Origin: Williamsia phyllosphaerae
GTDB lineage: Bacteria > Actinomycetota > Actinomycetes > Mycobacteriales > Mycobacteriaceae
Direction: 5' to 3'
NCBI RefSeq assembly: GCF_014635305.1
Contig: NZ_BMCS01000001.1
Span: forward strand, 434,001 to 498,000
DNA: 64,000 nucleotides
Part shown: in pieces, positions 1-8,685 of the stretch
Layout of the letters: each line of letters opens with the position of its first letter
How positions within the stretch are numbered: position 1 is the stretch's first letter
The notes under the pieces: generated by a model
What the model was told of the DNA's origin: nothing
Databases searched by the model: none
The model's input: the letters and a program-made list of their open reading frames with translations, nothing else
Program-made: the position numbers and the translations under genes

Positions 1-609
1 GGCCTCACCTTCGTCGCAGCCACGAAGTTCCTCGGCGGCGCGGCCTCGGACGTGATGATGGTGATGCTGGTAACGAGTCTGTTCGCGGCACTGCTCGCCT
101 TTCACAACGCCATCTCCCGCTACACCTTTGCCCTGTCGCGCGGCGGCTTCGCACCCCGCCGCCTGATGGCCGTGCACCCGAAGCACGGATCTCCCCATCA
201 GGGCTCGATGCTCCAGACGGCGTCAGCTTTCGTGCTGGTCGCGGTCTTCGCACTGGCAGGAGCCGACCCGGTGCTGCAGCTGTTCACGTGGATGGCCGGC
301 GTCGCCATCGTGGCCATCCTGGCGGTGATGGTCCTCACCAGCATCGCGATCGTCGTGTACTTCACCCGCCCCGGCACCGACAAGCGCCTGTGGCACACGA
401 GGATCGCGCCCGTCCTGGGTGGCCTCGGTCTCGTGGGCATCACCATTCTGGTGATCGGGAACTTCACCACCCTCATCGGCGGCTCCCGGACCCTGGCGTA
501 TGTGTTTCTCGCCGCCATCGCGGCCACCTTCGCCGCCGCAATGGTCGCGGGCCGGATCCTCGAGGCCAAGCGCAACCGCCATGCATCGACATCTACCACC
601 ATTCGCTGA
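1..609 (+). CDS. APC-family amino acid/amine permease, C-terminal part
   Basis: This is the C-terminal part of an inner-membrane permease of the amino acid-polyamine-organocation family; the frame is open from base 1, so the 5' end lies outside the window. The visible 202 residues include an ALSRGGFAPR loop typical of APC cores and several hydrophobic segments, ending in a basic tail. A second, truncated permease at 7701-8351 aligns with it (for example TRIAPVLGGLGL against RRIAPLLGLAGL). The monoamine oxidase follows after 48 bp on the same strand, so this permease probably imports the amine or amino acid used by the cluster. The substrate cannot be read from sequence. Confidence 0.85.
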   Translation, partial: GLTFVAATKFLGGAASDVMMVMLVTSLFAALLAFHNAISRYTFALSRGGFAPRRLMAVHPKHGSPHQGSMLQTASAFVLVAVFALAGADPVLQLFTWMAGVAIVAILAVMVLTSIAIVVYFTRPGTDKRLWHTRIAPVLGGLGLVGITILVIGNFTTLIGGSRTLAYVFLAAIAATFAAAMVAGRILEAKRNRHASTSTTIR

Positions 610-657
610 GCTCTCGTTCTCGAACCCGCCCCACTCTCACCGGCAAGGAAACATCTC

Positions 658-2025
658 ATGTCTACTGCTCAAAAAACGCCCTCGGTCTTCGTTGTCGGCG
701 CCGGGTTCTCCGGCCTCGTAGCCGCTCGTGAGCTCGAGTCGGCCGGCATCGACGTCTGCGTGTACGAAGCGCGCGACCGGATCGGCGGGCGCGCTTGGAC
801 CGATGAACGTCTCGGCGGTCACGTTCTGGAGATGGGCGCCACCTGGGTGCACTGGATGCAGCCGTTCGTGTGGACCGAGATCACCCGCTACGGCCAGGAA
901 ATCTACCCGAGCCCGGACATCGAGGACGCCTACTGGGTGAGCGGTGACACCGTGCGCCGCGGCACCGAGCACGATCTCGATGTCGCGCTGAGCCGGGTGC
1001 AGGAGAAAATCCTCGAGAACTCGCGCGACTTCTTCCCTTACCCGCACGACCCGATGCGCGTGGTCGACGATCCGACCACCGATCCAGAGCTGCTGGCGCG
1101 CTTCCGGTCTGCAGACAACGGAAGTGTCCTCGACTGTCTCCGCGACGGCGATTTCACCCAGGAGGACATCGACCTCGCTGATTCCTACTGGTCGGCCGGC
1201 TATCAGGGACCGACAGCAACGGCGTCTCCTCTCATGGCCAAACACTGGGGGGCGCTCAGCGATCACCGCAGCTCGTTGATGGACGAGCAGACGTTGCGGT
1301 TCAAGCTGACCCACGGGATGCGGGGACTCTACGACTCGATCGCCGCCGACATCCGCGGCCCCATCGCCTTGGACACCGCGGTTGCGCGCATCGTGCACAC
1401 CGCCACGGGCGTCGAGCTCACGCTGGCCGACGGCACAACGCACCACGCAGACGCAGTCGTGCTCACGGCACCGATCGGCGCACTCGAACACATCGAGTTC
1501 GATCCGCCGATGACCGCGCCCCAACAGAAACTGGTCACGGAGAAGACGAACTCGTCCGGATTCAAGATCTGGATCAAGGTCGCGGGCCACCACTCGGTCA
1601 TCGCCGGGGCCCCCGGCGAGCACCCGATCTCGTTGCTGCGCAGCGAATACTTTCTCGATGACGAGAATGCCACCATCCTGGTTGGCTTCGGTTCCGACCA
1701 CACTGCCATCGACCTGGACGACGTGGCGTCTGCGCAGAAAGCGCTCGACGTCTGGCGCGGCGACCTCACCGTTCTCGACTGCGGCGGGCACGACTGGGTT
1801 GCCGACAAATGGTCCGGGCAAACCTGGGCGACCCTGAAGTCCGGCCAGTTCTTCGAGGGCTGGAGCGCCTTTTACACCACTGACACCCGGCTCCGATTCG
1901 CCGGCGCCGACTTCGCCAAGGGATGGAACGGCGTCGTTGTCGACGGGGCGATCGAATCCGGGATCGTCACGGCACGAAAGCTCATCGGCGAGCTGTCGGC
2001 GCACCATCGATCACTCACCACATAG
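658..2025 (+). CDS. Flavin monoamine oxidase family protein
   Basis: An FAD-dependent amine oxidase of 455 residues, the normal size for bacterial monoamine or putrescine oxidases. A dinucleotide-binding GAGFSG motif lies at about residues 14-19. The family motif DRIGGRAWT follows at about 40-48. The C-terminal FAD-contact segment FAGADFAKGWNG is near 413. The family deaminates primary amines to aldehydes with release of H2O2 and ammonia. The ATG at 658 has a purine-rich site (GGCAAGGAAA) upstream. It sits between two APC permeases, which supports an uptake-and-oxidise unit for an amine. The exact amine is unknown. Confidence 0.85.
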   Translation: MSTAQKTPSVFVVGAGFSGLVAARELESAGIDVCVYEARDRIGGRAWTDERLGGHVLEMGATWVHWMQPFVWTEITRYGQEIYPSPDIEDAYWVSGDTVRRGTEHDLDVALSRVQEKILENSRDFFPYPHDPMRVVDDPTTDPELLARFRSADNGSVLDCLRDGDFTQEDIDLADSYWSAGYQGPTATASPLMAKHWGALSDHRSSLMDEQTLRFKLTHGMRGLYDSIAADIRGPIALDTAVARIVHTATGVELTLADGTTHHADAVVLTAPIGALEHIEFDPPMTAPQQKLVTEKTNSSGFKIWIKVAGHHSVIAGAPGEHPISLLRSEYFLDDENATILVGFGSDHTAIDLDDVASAQKALDVWRGDLTVLDCGGHDWVADKWSGQTWATLKSGQFFEGWSAFYTTDTRLRFAGADFAKGWNGVVVDGAIESGIVTARKLIGELSAHHRSLTT

Positions 2026-2040
2026 AGCGAGGACAATCAG

Positions 2041-3513
2041 ATGAGCAGACAACCCACGACACCGGACACGACGTCACCCCCGACAGTCGCCACCGGCTTG
2101 GCCCAGAACAAATTGGGTACCACCGACCTCGTCGCGCAATCACTGGCGGTCGGACCCATCACCTCAGCCGCGTTACTGGGCGGCATCGTCGCCGCGAAGG
2201 GAGGAAGCGCCGGTCCGCTCTACCTGGTGATCGTCCTGATCGGCGTGCTCGGTCTCGGGGCCATCCTCGTCATGTTCGCCCGCCGCTACACCCACGCCGG
2301 CGTGATGTACGAATACGTCGGACGAACCCTCGGGCCGACCGCCGGTATCGCCACCTCAGGTTTCTACTACCTGGCCTACATAATTCTCGGTGGGCCCACG
2401 ATGCTCATCGGCGCAGGTGTTCTGGGGCGCGACCTCTTCAACCGCTACCTCGACTTGGACGTCCCGTTCTGGTTGATCAGCCTCGGCGTCCTGCTGATCG
2501 TCGCCGCGCTAAACATCCGCGGCGTGGACCTGTCGGTCCGTGCTCAGCTGACCATCTTCGTCCTCTCGGTGGTGCCGTACCTGATCATCGCCATCGCGGT
2601 CATCTCCAAGGGCGGCGCAGCCGGTAACACCACCGCAGTGCTCGACCCCACCGCATCGACGGCCGGAGACTTCCTCCCCACCTTCATGTTCTGCGCGTTG
2701 CTCTTCGTCGGTGTCGAATCCGCTGCCTCGCTCGGCGAGGAGGCCAAGGATGCACGCCGATCTGTGCCACGCGCGGTCATCGCCACCATCCTCATCGTCG
2801 GCGGCTTCTGCCTCCTCATGCAGTATGCCGGGACAATCGGATTCGGCCTGCCGAACGCGGCGGGCCAGTGGGCTTCCGACCCTCTGGGGTTGTCAACTAT
2901 GGGTGAAACCTACGTCGGCCACTGGATCGCACCATTCGCGCAGCTGGGCCTTGTGCTCGACATGGTCGCGGTCGCGATCGGCTTCATGGTCGCATCGTCG
3001 CGGGGCCTATTCGCACTCTCTCGCGGAAAGTTGTTGCCGCCCCGGGTCGGCTCCGTCACCCGCTGGCAGACCCCCATCGTCGGAATCGCGATCTTCTCCG
3101 TGGTCTCGGTCGTCTGCATCGCCATCGTCGCGGTCGCGTCGTCCGCCACGGGTATGGACCCTTACACCGGGTTCTCCATCGGGGCGACGCTGGGCGGACT
3201 GCTGGTGATGACGGCATATCTCGTGTTGATCGTGGCGGCGGCCGCGCTGTTGATACGCAAGGCCTGGCACCCCGTGGGTTGGATCGCTGTGGTTCTCGCC
3301 GGCGCAACGGTCGGCGCGGGTGTCATCGGCTCGGTGGTCCCCATTCCGGCCGACGAATCACGGTACGGCGTCTACACCGCGATTGTCCTCGTGATCGTCT
3401 GTGCCGGATGGGGCGTCTATCACGGCAAGGTGCGTCACCATGTGCTGCCCGACATCGTCACCGTCGAGAAACCACTCGAGCAGACAAGCTTTCCCGAAGC
3501 CCACATCCTCTGA
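2041..3513 (+). CDS. APC-family amino acid/amine permease, full length
   Basis: A 490-residue multi-pass membrane transporter of the APC superfamily with about twelve hydrophobic segments. The N-terminal region has the usual unwound-helix pattern (GPITSAALLGG). A cytoplasmic loop around LGEEAKDARRSVPRAV matches the EEAKNPRRTVPRA pattern common in the family, and ALSRGKLLPP is also present. It begins 15 bp after the oxidase stop and is followed by a TIGR04076-like gene, so the genes are probably co-transcribed. It likely imports an amine or amino acid. Unlike the permease at 1-609 it is complete in the window. Confidence 0.85.
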   Translation: MSRQPTTPDTTSPPTVATGLAQNKLGTTDLVAQSLAVGPITSAALLGGIVAAKGGSAGPLYLVIVLIGVLGLGAILVMFARRYTHAGVMYEYVGRTLGPTAGIATSGFYYLAYIILGGPTMLIGAGVLGRDLFNRYLDLDVPFWLISLGVLLIVAALNIRGVDLSVRAQLTIFVLSVVPYLIIAIAVISKGGAAGNTTAVLDPTASTAGDFLPTFMFCALLFVGVESAASLGEEAKDARRSVPRAVIATILIVGGFCLLMQYAGTIGFGLPNAAGQWASDPLGLSTMGETYVGHWIAPFAQLGLVLDMVAVAIGFMVASSRGLFALSRGKLLPPRVGSVTRWQTPIVGIAIFSVVSVVCIAIVAVASSATGMDPYTGFSIGATLGGLLVMTAYLVLIVAAAALLIRKAWHPVGWIAVVLAGATVGAGVIGSVVPIPADESRYGVYTAIVLVIVCAGWGVYHGKVRHHVLPDIVTVEKPLEQTSFPEAHIL

Positions 3514-3525
3514 GAGGTACACATC

Positions 3526-3846
3526 GTGTCCGACGACGAAATGACCCTGTACGATCTACGCGTCACCGTCAGCGAGATCAGAGGGCGGTCGGTCTGCGGG
3601 ATGAAGGTGGGCGACTACTTCGAGGTCCGCAACAGTGATCAGCTGACCCTGCCTGCGGGACAGGCGTTCTGCTACTGGGCAATTCAGTCTGTTCTGCCGC
3701 TACTCCCGGCCAAGATGCGTCGTCTCCCCGACTCGGATTGGCTCGAACAGGACTCGCTCGTGTGCTGTCCGGACCCCGAGGAGGGTCTGATCATGCGCGT
3801 CGACCGAGTCGGTGAGGTGACGATGCGCACCGAGGACCTCACGTGA
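3526..3846 (+). CDS. TIGR04076-like small protein
   Basis: A 106-residue protein resembling the uncharacterised TIGR04076 family. It begins with a TLYDLRVTV strand, has a KVGDYFEV segment, then SVLPLLPAK and DSDWLEQD, and a C-terminal CPDPEEGLIMRV. The partner at 7306-7668 shares each of these landmarks. The GTG start at 3526 is 12 bp after the permease stop; an ATG at 3541 is an alternative. Its last bases overlap the next gene (GTGA), suggesting translational coupling to the LLM oxidoreductase. No biochemical role is known; the repeated pairing suggests it assists or regulates the LLM enzyme. Confidence 0.75.
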   Translation: MSDDEMTLYDLRVTVSEIRGRSVCGMKVGDYFEVRNSDQLTLPAGQAFCYWAIQSVLPLLPAKMRRLPDSDWLEQDSLVCCPDPEEGLIMRVDRVGEVTMRTEDLT

Positions 3847-4859
3847 CGACCCCCGTCGAATACGGCGTCGGGTTTGGTGGCCTTCTGTCGCCCGGCGAAT
3901 ATGGCCCCTTGGCAGCACATCTCGAGGAATCCGGGTTCCACGTCGCCACAGCGTTCGGGGACCTGATGATGCAACCCCCGGCGATGGTCCTCGCGGACAT
4001 GGCGCGTGCCACCTCGACGATGAGACTCGGGGTCGGTTGCTACACACCATGGACCCACCACCCGGTCGAGATTGCCGGTCAGATCGCGTATTTGGATCAC
4101 CTCTCCGGAGGGAGGGCATTCCTCGGGCTGGTCCGGGGTTCGTGGCTCGATCAGCTGGGTATCGACACCTCGACTGCCATGCCCGCCATCACCGACACCC
4201 TCGGTGTCGTGCAGGCGGTCCTGTCCGGCTCCGCCGACGGGTACACCGGCACGGTCTATTCGCTCGCCCCTCAGACCGCGCCCTACTACCCCGTCTTTCG
4301 GCCGTCGGTGCCACTGATGATTGGTACGTGGAGCCCACGTCTCGCCGAGTTCGCCGGTGCACGCGCCGACGAGATTCAGGTGGGTGGCTGCGCAAACCCG
4401 GCGATGATCGGGCACATCAGGGCCTGGGCGAATCGTGGAATCGCCGCCGCGGACCGGTCTCTCGACGATGTCCGTATCGTCTTGACCGCCGTTACCGTCG
4501 TCGACGAGGACGGGAACGCCGCTCGAACGCGCGCCCGGACAGAAGCCGCGCTGCCCTTACATGCCATAGCCGCACTCGACCGAACGATCGAGTGCGATCC
4601 CGAGTTGCTCGACCGAATGGGCACCTTGCTCCACGAGCATGACCACGAGGCCGCGGGCCGCCTCATCCCTGACGACATCCTCGACCACTTCACGTTCTGC
4701 GGGACACCCGAACAGGTGGCCGAACATGCGGCGGCCTGCTACGACGCAGGCGCGGGCAGAGTCGAGTTCGACTCGCCGTTCGGCCTGAACTCCGCCGGGG
4801 GAATCGACCTGCTGAGTCGGCGGGTTCTCCCTATTCTCCGGTCATTGGTTCCGTGCTGA
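3843..4859 (+). CDS. LLM-class flavin/F420-dependent oxidoreductase
   Basis: A 338-residue luciferase-like monooxygenase-family protein, predicted to be a TIM-barrel enzyme using FMN or F420. Characteristic segments are LGVGCYTPWTHHPVEIAGQIA, where the barrel contacts flavin and substrate, GRAFLGLVRGSWL, and LMIGTWSPRLAEFAG. The GTG start overlaps the preceding stop by four bases. A homologue lies on the minus strand at 6269-7303, and a decayed third copy follows immediately at 4868-5111. The substrate is unknown; the amine-oxidase context makes a nitrogenous compound plausible but unproven. Confidence 0.8.
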   Translation: MTTPVEYGVGFGGLLSPGEYGPLAAHLEESGFHVATAFGDLMMQPPAMVLADMARATSTMRLGVGCYTPWTHHPVEIAGQIAYLDHLSGGRAFLGLVRGSWLDQLGIDTSTAMPAITDTLGVVQAVLSGSADGYTGTVYSLAPQTAPYYPVFRPSVPLMIGTWSPRLAEFAGARADEIQVGGCANPAMIGHIRAWANRGIAAADRSLDDVRIVLTAVTVVDEDGNAARTRARTEAALPLHAIAALDRTIECDPELLDRMGTLLHEHDHEAAGRLIPDDILDHFTFCGTPEQVAEHAAACYDAGAGRVEFDSPFGLNSAGGIDLLSRRVLPILRSLVPC

Positions 4860-4867
4860 TAACCGCG

Positions 4868-5111
4868 GCGCCGAGGTGGGCATCGGCCGGCTGGTTCTGT
4901 GGTCCCGGCAGACCATCGGGCGATCGCCTCGTTCGCTGGGGAGACGGGATTTGAATTGGTGACCGTCTTCGGGGATCCGATGTTCCGACCACCCGCACCG
5001 GTTCCGGCAGAAGTGGCAGTGATGACCCACCGAATCCGCGGCGGGGTGGCCACATACACCCCGTGGACCCAACACCCGGCGCTGCGGGCAGAGATCGCCC
5101 CGCGACAATAG
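4868..5111 (+). pseudogene. Decayed N-terminal fragment of a third LLM oxidoreductase
   Basis: Just after the LLM stop, one frame gives AEVGIGRLV, which resembles the LLM N-terminus. A second frame from about 4899 gives SFAGETGFELVTVFGDPMF and GGVATYTPWTQHP. These match residues 20-80 of the neighbour (EESGFHVATAFGDLMM, GVGCYTPWTHHP). The reading frame shifts near 4895 and stops at 5111, so only about a quarter of the gene remains. It is best explained as a tandem duplication that has been truncated and frameshifted. Confidence 0.7.
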
Positions 5112-5155
5112 ACACCGTGCCTCAAATCCCATTTCAACAGGAATTGGACGACCAA

Positions 5156-5731
5156 ATGATCATCTCCGCAGATACTATCGCCGATCTCACTACACGAATC
5201 GAGACACTAGAAGCCGAGGCCGATATCAGACGGATCCAGGCGCGATACATGTTCTTGTGCGACACCCCGTGTCCCGAATTCGGTATCACCAACGACAAAG
5301 ACCGCATCGACGCGATACTCGCCCTCTACACCGAGGACGCCGTATGGGAGGGTGTCGGCACCCACTACGAGGGCCAGTTCGGCCGCGCAGATGGCAAGGC
5401 CGCGATATCTGCTCACTTCCAACGGTTCTGGGGCGAAAAGCGTGACCCCGCTCTGGTGCTCAACGCTCATTATCTGACGTCGGAGCAAATCCACGTTCAG
5501 GGCAACCGCGCCTCGGGACAGTGGATCCATATGCAGCCCTGGCTGTTTGCCGACGGCACAGCACTACTTCGATCCAGCCGCTTGAACAACACCTTCACCC
5601 GCATCGACGGACACTGGCTCATCGCGCGTACTCGCACCGAGAATGTCTTCACCGCTCCACTACCGGACGGGTTCACCGAAAACTTCGAGTCCGCCTCAAC
5701 GTTGATGCGTTCGAAAAACGGCCTGGGCTGA
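5156..5731 (+). CDS. SnoaL/NTF2-like fold protein
   Basis: A 191-residue alpha+beta-barrel protein of the SnoaL-like or NTF2 superfamily. The N-terminal helix IADLTTRIETLEAEADIRRI leads into the typical YxxxCD region, then LYTEDAVWEG, HFQRFWGEK and a C-terminal GHWLIARTRT strand. The ATG at 5156 has an AGGA upstream; a GTG at 5117 would add 13 residues. Family members include isomerases, cyclases, dehydratases and ring-hydroxylating dioxygenase beta subunits, so the function is open. It closes the plus-strand group of unit A. Confidence 0.7.
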   Translation: MIISADTIADLTTRIETLEAEADIRRIQARYMFLCDTPCPEFGITNDKDRIDAILALYTEDAVWEGVGTHYEGQFGRADGKAAISAHFQRFWGEKRDPALVLNAHYLTSEQIHVQGNRASGQWIHMQPWLFADGTALLRSSRLNNTFTRIDGHWLIARTRTENVFTAPLPDGFTENFESASTLMRSKNGLG

Positions 5732-6268
5732 TTCGTTGCCGACAGACTCACCTCCTACCCAATCTTCTGAACTGAGATGTGACGGGACCACTGAGGGTCT
5801 CGACAACCCTACTCACCTTATGGTTGACCGTCAGGTCGTATCTGAAGCGGGCATACTAGGAAAGTAGGTTAATCAACGTCCACAATCGGCCGACCGAGAG
5901 CCGAGCTACCCACAGTGGCGGAACCCACCAATGTGGGATCTACGTCGAGCACTAGGACATCTCGTTGGCTAGGTATCGTATTCCTTCCGACCAACCGGCC
6001 GCGCTGGTGCTATGGACGAGGCCCAATCCCTAGTAGGCGGCACAGCCCCGGAGGGGACGCAAACGCCGCTTCACCAGGCCGGACTGCGCATAAATCAGCG
6101 GCGACGCCGAACGCTTCAAGCACCCTGGGGCCGAGGCCTATAGCCGCCCGGCCCGGCCCGGTAAGCGCTCCCACAATCGCGGTCGGCGTTCATCTACCGC
6201 CGTATCCGCAACCACGCCACCTCCGAAGTAAGTGAGAACCACACGTTGGCTGACGACAAAGGAGCAGG
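5732..6268. other. Gene-free stretch between convergent genes
   Basis: About 540 bp between the SnoaL-like gene and the minus-strand LLM gene. No convincing coding region, RNA or clear terminator hairpin was found on either strand. It is the junction between the two inverted permease/TIGR04076/LLM blocks, so it may hold scrambled remains of older genes. Confidence 0.5.
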
Positions 6269-7303
6269 TCAAGCCTCTCGGGATCCGCGGGAGCGCAGAC
6301 CCGGCAGCACCTTCTCGGCCAACAGTCGCAACCCGGTGTCCTCGTCCAAACCGAACGGGTTCCCGAGATACACGCGATCGACGCCAGCCTCCTCGAGTTC
6401 GAGCAGGTGGTCGATTGCGTCCGACGGGGTCCCGCAGATAAGGAACTTGCGGAGCAACCCGGGACTGATCAACCGCCCGGCGCCCTCGTGGTCGTCGTCC
6501 GCTATCAGCGCGTTCATCTTCCCCACCATCTCAGGATCGAGCTCGACGGTCGGATCGTGAGCACCCACTACGGCTACGTACATGGCTCCCATCGTCCGGG
6601 CGAGAGCCTCTGCCTTCTCACCGTCGTCATCGATTACGAGCATGGGATTGAAAGAGATCTCGAGCGCATCGGATGGCCGACCGGCCATCTCCGTTCCGAC
6701 CATCGTCATGCGGCGAATCACCTCGACCATATCGGGATTAGCAGTACCACCGACCTCCACTTCGTCTGCCAATTCACCGGCGAGAGAGGCTAATTTGGGA
6801 CTCCACGTACCGATTGTCAGCGGAACCTCGGTACGTCGGGGCGAGTACTGGAGCCCGAGTCCCTCTCCGAGCGTGAACACCTTGCCGTCAAAACCCGAAC
6901 GGTCACCCGAGAGCAGGCGGGTCACAATCTCGCAAGTCTCGCGGATCGCGGTGATAGTCCGCCGTTGATCGAGCCCGAGCTTCTCGAGCCACGCGCCGCG
7001 TACCAGACCAAGCGTCGCTCGGCCATCGGACGCCGCGTCCAAGTACGCTAGTTGACCGGCGATCTCCACGGGGTGAACCGTGAACGGCGTTAGACATCCG
7101 AGTGTCAGCGATACCGACTTCGTGGCGTTCGCCATCTCAAGCAAGGGCCCAAGCGGCGGTTGAAACATTAGGTCGCTGTAAACAATCAGCGAATCTACGC
7201 CGGCCTTCTCCGCATAGGCGGCCAGCGGCCCGTACTCTCCAGGTCTCATAGCGCCGGCCCAACCGAGACCGACCTCGAGGCCGTGCTCGCTATCCTTTAC
7301 CAT
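6269..7303 (-). CDS. LLM-class flavin/F420-dependent oxidoreductase (second copy)
   Basis: A 344-residue luciferase-like monooxygenase-family protein homologous to the gene at 3843-4859. Shared landmarks are RPGEYGPLAAYAEKAG, LMFQPPLGPLLEMA, LTPFTVHPVEIAGQLAYLD, ATLGLVRGAWLEKLG and LTIGTWSPKLASLAG. It starts two bases after the stop of the TIGR04076-like gene upstream, so the order permease, TIGR04076-like, LLM is the same as on the plus strand. Divergence from the first copy is substantial, implying an old duplication or separate acquisition rather than a recent repeat. Substrate unknown. Confidence 0.8.
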   Translation of the reverse strand: MVKDSEHGLEVGLGWAGAMRPGEYGPLAAYAEKAGVDSLIVYSDLMFQPPLGPLLEMANATKSVSLTLGCLTPFTVHPVEIAGQLAYLDAASDGRATLGLVRGAWLEKLGLDQRRTITAIRETCEIVTRLLSGDRSGFDGKVFTLGEGLGLQYSPRRTEVPLTIGTWSPKLASLAGELADEVEVGGTANPDMVEVIRRMTMVGTEMAGRPSDALEISFNPMLVIDDDGEKAEALARTMGAMYVAVVGAHDPTVELDPEMVGKMNALIADDDHEGAGRLISPGLLRKFLICGTPSDAIDHLLELEEAGVDRVYLGNPFGLDEDTGLRLLAEKVLPGLRSRGSREA

Positions 7304-7305
7304 AT

Positions 7306-7668
7306 TCAGCCTACTTTCCGGTTCGCGTTCTCTCGCGGCGTCGTCTGCTCACTGTTCCGGTAGGTCCTTCGTTCACCTCGCGATATGTGGAACAAACCAC
7401 CACAGTTCGGATCCGGACACGCGATATCGGTGTCGGTGAACATCCAGTCGTTTGGATCGAGTTCCCGCGTCTTGGCCGACAGGATTGGGATCAGTGCCGC
7501 CAGTGGGTACATCGGGAAGGAAACTCCAGCGGGGAAGGTCAAGAGGTCATCGTCGGTGACTGAGAAGAAGTCACCCTCGTTGTGGCGGCACACCATTGGA
7601 CGGCCGTCACCCGCGGAGACGACCTCGACTCTCAGGTCGTACAGGTGGTACTCGTCGTTGAATTTCAT
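7306..7668 (-). CDS. TIGR04076-like small protein (second copy)
   Basis: A 120-residue homologue of the protein at 3526-3846, with HLYDLRVEV, NEGDFFSV, LTFPAGVSF, LIPILSAKTRELDPNDWM and a CPDPNCGGLFHI tail. ATG 7668 is preferred because it aligns with the other copy and follows a GAGAA-rich stretch. A GTG at 7704 would overlap the truncated permease stop and add 12 residues. Function is unknown. Conservation of the block order in both orientations suggests the protein works with the LLM enzyme. Confidence 0.7.
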   Translation of the reverse strand: MKFNDEYHLYDLRVEVVSAGDGRPMVCRHNEGDFFSVTDDDLLTFPAGVSFPMYPLAALIPILSAKTRELDPNDWMFTDTDIACPDPNCGGLFHISRGERRTYRNSEQTTPRENANRKVG

Positions 7669-7700
7669 CGGGTTCTCATTTCTCGTTGCGGGAAGAATCT

Positions 7701-8351
7701 TCACGTGTACTTACCCGCTACGGTGTCATCGCCAGCCGCGTCGAACCTGCGATCAAGCAGATATCCGCGCACTCCGCCCGCGACGACGGCTACTACCGAC
7801 AGCCAGGGGAGGACCTCGTAGAAGATCCCCGATTTCCCGGTGATCGTGGAGAAGCTGCTCATGATGATGACGACCGCGGCTGCGAGTCCCGCGAGGCCGA
7901 GCAGAGGTGCGATCCTCCGAGACCACCACTGTGAGCGCCTGGCGGGCCTATGCGCGTGCAGGAATCTCACGATGGCAATGGCAGCGATCAGCTGGAGAAG
8001 AACAACTGAGACCGCCCCGACGCCGAAAAGCACTGCACCAGTGTCTAAGTATGGATCAGATCCTAGGAGGCCCGCGCCCCCCACTCCCAGCAATACGAGT
8101 GCAATCTGAGCGACGACGGCCCGCGTCGGCGAGCCGTTCTGGGCAAGGGTAGCGAAGCCCGACGGCATGAGCTTGTCACCGGCGAGATGCTGCAGATACC
8201 GAGCTGCAAAATTTGTCATCCCGAGACAGGTGGCGAACAGGCTTGCCAGCAAGATCACTGACATTGCGTGAAAGAGTGCGGGGCCTGCGTAATCTTGACT
8301 CAAGCCGAGGAAGACACTTCCACCTCGTCCTTCGAAAGCCTTGGCCGACAT
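7701..8351 (-). pseudogene. Truncated APC-family permease
   Basis: A 216-codon frame matching only the C-terminal half of an APC permease. It starts near the helix preceding the NFAARYLQHLAGDKLMPSG loop and continues through the last hydrophobic segments, about the same part that is visible at 1-609. An in-frame stop lies four codons upstream of the ATG, and no N-terminal half is found further right. The GAGGGAG before the ATG could still allow translation, but half a transporter is unlikely to work. The gene was probably cut when the accessory DNA to its right was joined. Confidence 0.65.
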
Positions 8352-8685
8352 AGTTCTCCCTCATCGCCTAGTACGCCCCGCCATGCGACGCACTCGTTCG
8401 ATTCTCCAGGAGTCTTTCACACCCGCCAGCAGCTGGGGCGGCGGCTCGCTGTCCGGCGTCTAGGCCGCGAACGCGTCCGCGAGACCGCTAAGTGTCGGGC
8501 TATGTTGGTACGCCGATTTCAGGGGCGACGACTCGTTGGGTGTAAGAGATCGGCCGACGATGGCGGCAGTCGGGGAACGACTTCTTTCCGATTTGACTCT
8601 CACCCACCTTCAACGCGGACGCGCATTCGGTCAAGGCGCCGTTCGATCGATAGACATCCCCTGCCGGGCGGGCTCACCCGGTTGA
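8352..8685. other. Gene-free stretch
   Basis: About 330 bp between the truncated permease and the stop of parB copy A. No gene, RNA or hairpin is recognised. It marks the seam between the variable cargo and the conserved right-end module of unit A. Confidence 0.5.

Noticed and set aside
637..2007. 456-codon frame opposite the monoamine oxidase
   Set aside because: Antisense shadow of a well-supported FAD enzyme, with no recognisable domain.
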